Source: JAHFJU01 sp964354865 (GTDB lineage Bacteria; Patescibacteriota; Gracilibacteria; UBA1369; UM-FILTER-53-11). From it: a DNA stretch of 5,722 nucleotides. A program made the position numbers and the translations under genes. Below are positions 1 through 4,916 of this stretch, piece after piece. The notes beneath the pieces were generated by a model. The model made no database searches and had not been told where the DNA came from. It saw only the letters and a list, made by a program, of their open reading frames with translations. The stretch is taken from the NCBI GenBank assembly GCA_964354865.1, contig CAYHBN010000084.1:1-5722 (forward strand), given 5' to 3'. Each line of letters opens with the position of its first letter. The first letter of the stretch is position 1.

Positions 1-951
1 GGCAAAGAAATGGATCTTCGTGTATCGACGTTTCCTACTGTAAATGGTGAAAAGATTGTAATGCGTATTCAAGATAAATCTCGCAAAATTCCGACGTTAG
101 AGGAGTTGGGAATTGAAGGTGTTGCCATGGATTATTTGAAAAAAGCCCTCGCAATGCCAAACGGCGTTATTCTTACCACCGGTCCGACCGGTTCGGGTAA
201 AACGACGACACTGTATTCATGTTTGAGTGTTTTGAATAATATCGATGTAAATATTTTGACGATTGAAGATCCCGTTGAAATTCAAATGGCCGGATTAAAT
301 CAAAGTCAGGTTCACCCAGATATTAACTATTCGTTCGCAAACGGGCTTCGTACGGCGCTCCGTCAAGACCCCGACATTATTATGGTCGGTGAAATTCGTG
401 ATCGTGAAACAATGGATGTCGCGATTGAATCTTCACTCACCGGTCACTTGGTGCTCTCAACTATTCATACGAACAGTGCGGTTGAAACGCTCACTCGTAT
501 TGCAAATATGGGAGTGCCGAATTATTTAATGGCGTCGACTATAAATTTGATTATCGCGCAGCGTTTGGTACGAAAAATCTGTACGAATTGTAAGGTAGAA
601 GACGTGCCGGCGGCCGACATGATCGCGCGTGTAAAACATGGTATCGAGACACTTTTTGCAAAAGAAAAAGAACGCTGTGTTGCCGAACTGACCGCAATGA
701 AATTTTATGTAGGAAAAGGATGCGAACAGTGTGGAAACAGCGGTTACTTTGGTCGTCTTGGTCTTTACGAAGCGATGCTCATAAATAATAAATTGCGCCG
801 CATGATTACCGAAGAAGGCCGCGCGCTCGATATTGAAAAAGCAGCTATCGAAAATGGCATGGTGAGCCTTGAACAAGCCGGAATTATTAAGGCGCTCAAA
901 GGGGAGACCACGTTAGAGGAGGTTTATAGCGTAGCAAGAGAATCGGAATAA
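1..951 (+). CDS. pilB: Type IV pilus assembly ATPase, PilB/GspE family (5' partial)
   Basis: Hexameric cytoplasmic ATPase that powers pilin polymerisation through the PilC platform. The frame is open from base 1 (Gly-Lys-Glu precede the Met at 10), so that Met is internal; the true start lies upstream. About 316 residues are visible, against roughly 560 for a full PilB, so the N-terminal domains are missing. Counting the Met at 10 as residue 1: Walker A GPTGSGKT at 58-65, Asp box with IEDPVE at 85-90, Walker B region with DIIMVGEIRD at 122-131 (Glu128 catalytic), and His box TGHLVLSTIHTN at 144-155. A zinc-binding tetracysteine is formed by CTNC (191-194) and CEQC (238-241), followed by GYFGR; this is typical of PilB/GspE and usually absent from retraction ATPases such as PilT. 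It ends in TAA at 949-951, 21 bases before pilC. PilB versus GspE cannot be settled by motif alone; pilin neighbours favour T4P. Confidence 0.96.
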   Translation, partial: GKEMDLRVSTFPTVNGEKIVMRIQDKSRKIPTLEELGIEGVAMDYLKKALAMPNGVILTTGPTGSGKTTTLYSCLSVLNNIDVNILTIEDPVEIQMAGLNQSQVHPDINYSFANGLRTALRQDPDIIMVGEIRDRETMDVAIESSLTGHLVLSTIHTNSAVETLTRIANMGVPNYLMASTINLIIAQRLVRKICTNCKVEDVPAADMIARVKHGIETLFAKEKERCVAELTAMKFYVGKGCEQCGNSGYFGRLGLYEAMLINNKLRRMITEEGRALDIEKAAIENGMVSLEQAGIIKALKGETTLEEVYSVARESE

Positions 952-972
952 GCTCAAACTTTATTTTTTTAA

Positions 973-2262
973 ATGCAGGGGCACAAAGTGCTCGCTTCGC
1001 TCGCACGGATGGAAAAACAATCAAAAGATTTTCTACTCGATACCAAGCTGGGATCGCAAACCTTCTCACTAGATGGCCAAGAGCCCGAGAAGGATTCGAT
1101 CGTGCTTTCTATCGAATCTGAGGCGGCGCTGCCGACGGCAATGCTCGATTTGTCGAAGAAAAAACTTTCTGTGAAAAATAAAGGTGGATTTTATTCGCGA
1201 ATCGACGAGTGGTTTCAGTCACTGGGAAAGCCTTCTATTAAAGAAAAAGCGACGTTCTTTCGTTTGATTGCGATCATGATTAACGCGGGTGTGCCGATTA
1301 TTCGTTCGCTCGATACGATTGGTGAGCAAACCAGTAATGTGCGTATGCGTCGTATGCTTTTCGACATCGCACGTGGCATTGAAAAAGGTTCAACCTTTTC
1401 TGCCGAGCAGCAAAAATTTGATGATTTTTTCTCAAGCTCCGAGATTGGTATGATAAAAGCAGCAGAGGCTTCGGGGCAATTGAACGTCATTTTGCGCGAC
1501 CTTGCACACGACGTTGAGTCGCAAGATAAACTCCGTCGGAAAATTAAAGGTGCCATGATGTACCCCGCTATCGTTATTACGGTAATGGTGGTCGTCGTGG
1601 TCGGTATGATGGTGGGAGTTGTGCCGCGTTTGGCCGAGATTTTTTCGAGCAACGGTCATGAGTTGCCGTTAATGACAAGAATACTCATGAGTACGAGTGA
1701 TTTTATGATTAATCATTGGGTTTCTGCCGTTATAGAGTTAGCGATATTTTTTGCGATAGCCTTTGTGTACAAACGTACGACATCTGGTCATTATTTCTTT
1801 GATTGGCTCGCGCTTCGCTTGCCAATATTTGGCTCTATAACAAGAAAAGCGATGCTCGCTCGTTTTAGCCGTATGCTTGGCAATCTGTTAAAGAGTGGTG
1901 TTTCAATTACCAAAAGTTTAAGCATTTGTGCGCGCTCAATTGGTAACGATGTGTATAAACGCCGTATTACATTGATAGGTGAAGATATCGCTCGCGGTAT
2001 TCCGCTCGGTGAGTCACTGCGCGATACTCCTGAGTTTCCGCCAATGGTGGTGCAAATGGTTTCGGTAGGTGAAGAAACCGCTCAGTTAGACACAATGGCC
2101 GCGAAAATTGCCGAGGTGTATGAAGACGAAGTTGATACATCGGTGGCGGGATTAACAAAAGCACTTGAACCTATTTTGATTGTAACAATTGGTTTGGTTG
2201 TAGCTATGGTAGTCTTCGCGATTATGATGCCAATTATGAATTTATCGAATATGGCAGGGTAA
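973..2262 (+). CDS. pilC: Type IV pilus inner-membrane platform protein, PilC/GspF family
   Basis: Polytopic inner-membrane protein that couples the PilB ATPase to pilin assembly. At 429 residues it is close to the usual ~400. It has two GspF domains, about residues 94-218 and 296-420. The first carries FFRLIAIMINAGVPII (95-110) and the EASGQL signature (165-170); the second carries the matching VGEETAQLD (365-373). Predicted membrane segments are near 197-218, 247-267 and 398-422, with the usual MYPAIV entry to the first (196-201). The N-terminal ~85 residues are not obviously conserved. Start is uncertain: ATG 973 directly follows an in-frame TAA (970-972) and has no Shine-Dalgarno. GTG 988 has an AGGGG six bases upstream. 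ATG 1009 would remove a repeat-like stretch (988-1006). It is probably co-transcribed with the upstream ATPase gene. Function is confident; the start is not. Confidence 0.94.
   Translation: MQGHKVLASLARMEKQSKDFLLDTKLGSQTFSLDGQEPEKDSIVLSIESEAALPTAMLDLSKKKLSVKNKGGFYSRIDEWFQSLGKPSIKEKATFFRLIAIMINAGVPIIRSLDTIGEQTSNVRMRRMLFDIARGIEKGSTFSAEQQKFDDFFSSSEIGMIKAAEASGQLNVILRDLAHDVESQDKLRRKIKGAMMYPAIVITVMVVVVVGMMVGVVPRLAEIFSSNGHELPLMTRILMSTSDFMINHWVSAVIELAIFFAIAFVYKRTTSGHYFFDWLALRLPIFGSITRKAMLARFSRMLGNLLKSGVSITKSLSICARSIGNDVYKRRITLIGEDIARGIPLGESLRDTPEFPPMVVQMVSVGEETAQLDTMAAKIAEVYEDEVDTSVAGLTKALEPILIVTIGLVVAMVVFAIMMPIMNLSNMAG
981..1006. repeat. GC-rich partly self-complementary segment at the pilC start
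   Basis: GCAC (981-984), AAA, GTGC (988-991) forms a perfect 4-bp stem with a 3-base loop. The same GTGC can instead pair with GCAC at 1003-1006 across TCGCTTCGCTC, so two competing small hairpins are possible. The TCGCTTCGCT core is also close to its own mirror image. The segment is compositionally unlike the T-rich leader just before it and encodes the non-conserved first residues of the annotated PilC. It may be a dispersed intergenic repeat or a translation-control hairpin; this is inference from one copy only. Confidence 0.25.
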
Positions 2263-2287
2263 AAGGCATTAAAAAGTTCGCACGGGG

Positions 2288-2315
2288 TTGACTTTTGCGT
2301 ATAAAATGGTATAGT
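2288..2315 (+). promoter_or_regulatory. Sigma70-type promoter for the unknown 258-residue protein
   Basis: The -35 element TTGACT (2288-2293, 5 of 6 to consensus) is separated by 16 bases from the -10 element TATAGT (2310-2315, 5 of 6). A TGG just before the -10 (2307-2309) gives an extended -10. Transcription would begin near 2322, leaving a leader of about 20 bases before ATG 2344. It is the best-matching promoter in the window and shows that the downstream gene is a transcription unit distinct from pilB-pilC. Confidence 0.75.
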
Positions 2316-2343
2316 CGCGCTCTGTTTTGGTATTACTAAGCAT

Positions 2344-3120
2344 ATGACTGATCAATTTTTGACTCGAACTAATCCTGATACTTCTCATCTTGACGCATTT
2401 GAAGCAGTCAGTGCACCTGATTATTTTGAGCGACTCACTGAACTTGTTGCCACGAAAACCGAAACGTATCCCGGTGGGCTTACTGTCGCGAGTATGATAG
2501 ATCACCTTTCTCGGCACGATGATGGTTTTGCCGCACTTAATCCTGATACAAATGAAACGAATAGTCAGGCATTGTTAGATGCTATTGCACGAACCTCTGC
2601 GGTAGAAATAGTGAGAGGATTTATGAGTGGAAAGAACTCTTTAGTAAAGGAGACTAGAAAAGGAACTTTTTTGCAAAAATCAGTGGATGAAATGGTGTCA
2701 CTCGGTGTAAAGGTCAGTAATGTTATTGTCACGCTCGATATTACTCCTCGCGAAGATGATCCTCTTTTTGTTCTTGATAGCGGAAAATTTATTACTCGAA
2801 TTGGAGTGAGATTTATAAAGCCGACGCAAGATACTGCTCGTGAAAGAAAGGTTCCAAGTATTCTTATTAAAACCCATATCGATGATCACCGATTTCAGCT
2901 GGGGCATCCATCTCATAAAACTGAAAATAATTTTGCTTACAGTGAGCAGCGAGATGCCTCAACCTTCGATGGTGATTTTGACCCTCGCTTGGTTTTGATT
3001 ATTGCCGCAGAGTTGACGAAAATGCACAACGAACAAAACGAACGTGCGTTAACGAATCGTCTGACGCATGTGCGCGCAGCGCTCGATAGTCAAGTCGCGG
3101 AGTATTTGAGGGGTTTTTAG
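2344..3120 (+). CDS. Uncharacterised soluble protein, 258 residues
   Basis: I do not recognise the family. The start ATG follows a strong promoter with a leader of about 20 bases and no clear Shine-Dalgarno; the stop is TAG. The protein has no cysteine, signal peptide, prepilin leader or membrane segment, so it is probably cytoplasmic. The N-terminal third (1-95) is acidic and predicted mainly helical. The middle (about 121-180) looks beta-rich, with alternating hydrophobics such as VSNVIVTLDITP (124-135) and FITRIGVRFIKP (149-160). A short His/Asp-rich patch is at 178-191 (HIDDHRFQLGHPSH). The C-terminal part (213-255) is helical and amphipathic. It lies between pilC and the minor pilin genes but has its own promoter, so a pilus role is only suggested by position. 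It could be a regulator, an assembly accessory or an unrelated passenger. Confidence 0.8.
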   Translation: MTDQFLTRTNPDTSHLDAFEAVSAPDYFERLTELVATKTETYPGGLTVASMIDHLSRHDDGFAALNPDTNETNSQALLDAIARTSAVEIVRGFMSGKNSLVKETRKGTFLQKSVDEMVSLGVKVSNVIVTLDITPREDDPLFVLDSGKFITRIGVRFIKPTQDTARERKVPSILIKTHIDDHRFQLGHPSHKTENNFAYSEQRDASTFDGDFDPRLVLIIAAELTKMHNEQNERALTNRLTHVRAALDSQVAEYLRGF

Positions 3121-3142
3121 GTGAGTTTTTTAATTCCTCACC
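3120..3142. terminator. Small hairpin between convergent gene ends (weak bidirectional terminator candidate)
   Basis: GGTGAG (3120-3125) and CTCACC (3137-3142) form a 6-bp stem with an 11-base loop that contains six Ts. It spans the last base of the upstream stop codon and the final codons of the opposite-strand pilin gene. There is no T run after the stem on either strand, so it does not fit a classic intrinsic terminator. The tail-to-tail arrangement, with only 9 bases between stop codons, still makes some termination or processing signal here plausible. Confidence 0.25.
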
Positions 3143-4197
3143 GGAGCTTTAATCTGCGGGCCTGTTTGTGTTGCAACGGTTCGTGTAATAGTGAATGGGG
3201 TGAATGCTTTTGCATCTTGAACGCGGGCGGGGTTTGGTCGAACCGTAATCGAAATAGTCACTTGTGGTTGTCGTTGTGTCGGTTGTTCTGAAAACGCATA
3301 TTGAGGATCTTCGAGCGGAGAAATTTGAAAACTCAAATTCATTACGTCGATTCGATTTGGACTGATTGGAATAAAATCATGGCTAAAGCCGTTTTCGGTG
3401 TTGTCGCAGGCAGAGGTAAAGGCTTCATTACTTGGATTTAGGTCAAAAGCTTTGCTCGGCAACCCGTCGTCTACACCTGTGTCACACGTTGCATTTCGGC
3501 CGCATTCGAATCCTTCTGCACACAAATATGCGTCGATAATTCCATCGCCGAGTGCGTCATCGCGGCCGGTCATTTTAACTTTTGCGAGTGCCCAATATGC
3601 AGGATTTTCTGGCGTATTCGCCTGGGCGCCACCAATTCTTTCTCGTGCGTAAATTGTCTTTGTTTTCGCATCTGACGAAATTAAATAGAGCTCGGGGCCG
3701 GTGTAACTTGTTGCGGCTGCGCCAAGGCCAAACGCATTCGCCGAATTTGGGTTGTCGCCTGCAGGTGCAGGTTTTCCGCTATACGGATTTTGCCCGGTCT
3801 GTATGTCGAGTGTGGTTCGAACCACCGTGCATTCAGTTCCGTTTCGAGTACCGTCGTTGCATTCATAACCAAGTGTGTCGGCCACTCCGTTTAGCGTTCC
3901 AGGATTAAAAAACTGAGAATAATATTTGCCGAAATTTTGTCCGTACGTTTGCGCGTTGCCACCACTCAATACCAGTTGATTGTAATATTCGTCGTAGTCT
4001 ATGCGGCTATTCGAAATTTCGTCGGCAAGTTGATTGATGACAGAATCAATATCTTCACGCACTGAACTTTGCAGCGAAAAGCGTTTTGAATTTTTATAGG
4101 ATTCAATAAATAATTCAGAAGAGACCATGACGACTATCGCCAAAATGCTCATTGAAATGAGAAGTTCTATAAGCGTGAATGCATGTTTATTTTTCAC
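3130..4197 (-). CDS. PilW-like minor pilin with class III (prepilin) signal
   Basis: Minor pilin expected in the tip or priming complex of the filament, anchored by its N-terminal helix before assembly. I choose the GTG at 4197 (355 residues): it gives the short basic leader MKNKHA followed by FTLIELLIS, so prepilin peptidase would cut after Ala6 and Glu11 becomes the conserved Glu+5. Ala rather than Gly at -1 is less common but tolerated in the family. The frame extends to TTG 4254, but that adds a 19-residue non-leader stretch. The hydrophobic helix covers about 7-31. The large exported domain has six cysteines (113, 123, 226, 232, 238, 264) and an Asp/Gly loop DALGDGIID (214-222) resembling calcium-binding loops. 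The C-terminal part has strands such as QVTISITVRP (312-321). It is convergent with the unknown gene and divergent from the PilV-like gene. PilW is the closest type by size and position; the exact subfamily is inferred. Confidence 0.87.
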   Translation of the reverse strand: MKNKHAFTLIELLISMSILAIVVMVSSELFIESYKNSKRFSLQSSVREDIDSVINQLADEISNSRIDYDEYYNQLVLSGGNAQTYGQNFGKYYSQFFNPGTLNGVADTLGYECNDGTRNGTECTVVRTTLDIQTGQNPYSGKPAPAGDNPNSANAFGLGAAATSYTGPELYLISSDAKTKTIYARERIGGAQANTPENPAYWALAKVKMTGRDDALGDGIIDAYLCAEGFECGRNATCDTGVDDGLPSKAFDLNPSNEAFTSACDNTENGFSHDFIPISPNRIDVMNLSFQISPLEDPQYAFSEQPTQRQPQVTISITVRPNPARVQDAKAFTPFTITRTVATQTGPQIKAPVRN

Positions 4198-4203
4198 GAA
4201 AAT

Positions 4204-4232
4204 AGTGTAGCACAGAGTAGTCGAATGCTCAC
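4204..4232 (-). promoter_or_regulatory. Promoter of the PilW-like gene, predicted leaderless
   Basis: On the minus strand an extended -10, TGC-TACACT, occupies 4212 to 4204 (hexamer 4 of 6 to TATAAT). A weak -35, GTGAGC (4232-4227), lies 17 bases upstream. Only six bases separate the -10 from GTG 4197, so transcription starting seven bases downstream would begin at the start codon itself. This supports both the GTG start and a leaderless mRNA. Confidence 0.45.
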
Positions 4233-4246
4233 GAGGCGGGTATACT
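4218..4246 (+). promoter_or_regulatory. Promoter of the PilV/PilX-like genes, predicted leaderless
   Basis: The -10 TATACT (4241-4246, 5 of 6 to consensus) lies seven bases before ATG 4254, putting the expected transcription start at about 4253-4254. The -35 at the proper distance (TAGTCG, 4218-4223) is poor, matching 3 of 6, which may mean activator dependence. It shares the 56-base intergenic region with the opposite-facing promoter; the two elements interleave between 4218 and 4232. Confidence 0.45.
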
Positions 4247-4253
4247 GAATGCA

Positions 4254-4907
4254 ATGAAATTTTCTTTCATCAAAAAGTCGGCAAAAATAAATTCACAGCG
4301 CGGAGAAAGTTTGGTTGAGGTGATTATTTCTGTTGGAATATTGATGCTCGTTATTGGTCCCGCAGTTGGAATTAATATTTTGAGTAATAGAAAGGCAGAT
4401 GTCGCAAAAAAATCACTTATCGCAAAACATATTGCGCAAGATGGTGTTGAATTGGTTAAAGTGATGCGCGATTCAAATCTTCTTAAATATAAAACGAAAG
4501 AGACTCAGTGTTGGCTTACAAAGCCCGATTTTGCGGGAGATATCAGCATCTGCGATGCGAATGAAAACGTGTTGTCGTCGGGCAGTTACCTTATTCAAAA
4601 TACCCCGGCAGGTGTCACCCTTACTCGTGTCGGTGCTGAAAATTCGTTGAGCGAAAATTTGGCTGCGTTAAATAATGCGCAGTTTAATCTTCACCAAGGA
4701 AATAATGAGTACACGCTGAATGATGCTGATCCTAAAACTCCTTTTTATCGAGAATTAAATATTTCTTTGATAGATATTGATAAAGCCGATGGCGATGTCA
4801 GTGATGCAACTGGTTTTGATAGTGCGTCGGTTGTTTCAATTGTAAAATTTAAGTCGGGGAGTACGGTCAAGGTTGTCAGTGAAACGGTTTCGCTCAATGC
4901 GCATTAA
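4254..4907 (+). CDS. PilV-like minor pilin with class III (prepilin) signal
   Basis: Minor (pseudo)pilin of 217 residues. The 17-residue basic leader ends in QRG and is followed by ESLVEVIISVGILMLVIG; prepilin peptidase would cut after Gly17, and Glu22 is the conserved Glu+5 of the mature chain. A Glu at mature position 1 replaces the usual Phe/Met and is seen in PilV-type minor pilins. The hydrophobic helix runs about 21-42, followed by a charged helix with IAQDGVELVKVMRDSN (60-75). One cysteine pair (86, 100) could form a disulfide in the exported domain. An acidic loop DIDKADGDVSD (174-184) precedes the last strands, which show the alternating hydrophobic pattern common at PilV C-termini. 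No Shine-Dalgarno is visible; a -10 box sits just before the ATG. The next gene starts 9 bases after its TAA, implying one transcript with the PilX-like gene. Confidence 0.88.
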   Translation: MKFSFIKKSAKINSQRGESLVEVIISVGILMLVIGPAVGINILSNRKADVAKKSLIAKHIAQDGVELVKVMRDSNLLKYKTKETQCWLTKPDFAGDISICDANENVLSSGSYLIQNTPAGVTLTRVGAENSLSENLAALNNAQFNLHQGNNEYTLNDADPKTPFYRELNISLIDIDKADGDVSDATGFDSASVVSIVKFKSGSTVKVVSETVSLNAH

Positions 4908-4916
4908 TTTTCTGTT

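Noticed and set aside
526..876. Minus-strand open frame of 116 codons
   Set aside because: Lies wholly opposite the conserved ATPase C-terminal domain, including the His box and tetracysteine; its product is Phe/His-rich and low in plausibility, so it is a shadow frame.
915..920. AGGAGG ribosome-binding-like sequence
   Set aside because: It encodes Glu-Glu in the ATPase C-terminus and no ATG, GTG or TTG follows at a usable distance in an extended frame.
1..951. Assignment of the ATPase as the retraction motor PilT
   Set aside because: The tetracysteine CxxC...CxxC and the GYFGR that follows are features of PilB/GspE extension ATPases, and the frame directly precedes pilC.
1215..1652. Minus-strand open frame of 145 codons opposite pilC
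   Set aside because: Opposite a well-conserved GspF domain. Its Thr/Ile run is just the complement of the Val-rich membrane segment of PilC.
2300..2305. TATAAA as the -10 box for the unknown gene
   Set aside because: It would sit only six bases from the TTGACT -35. TATAGT at 2310 gives a 16-base spacer and an extended -10.
3398..3908. Two plus-strand open frames opposite the PilW-like gene
   Set aside because: The minus frame has a canonical prepilin leader and a continuous exported domain across the same bases. The plus frames have no start signals and no recognisable features.
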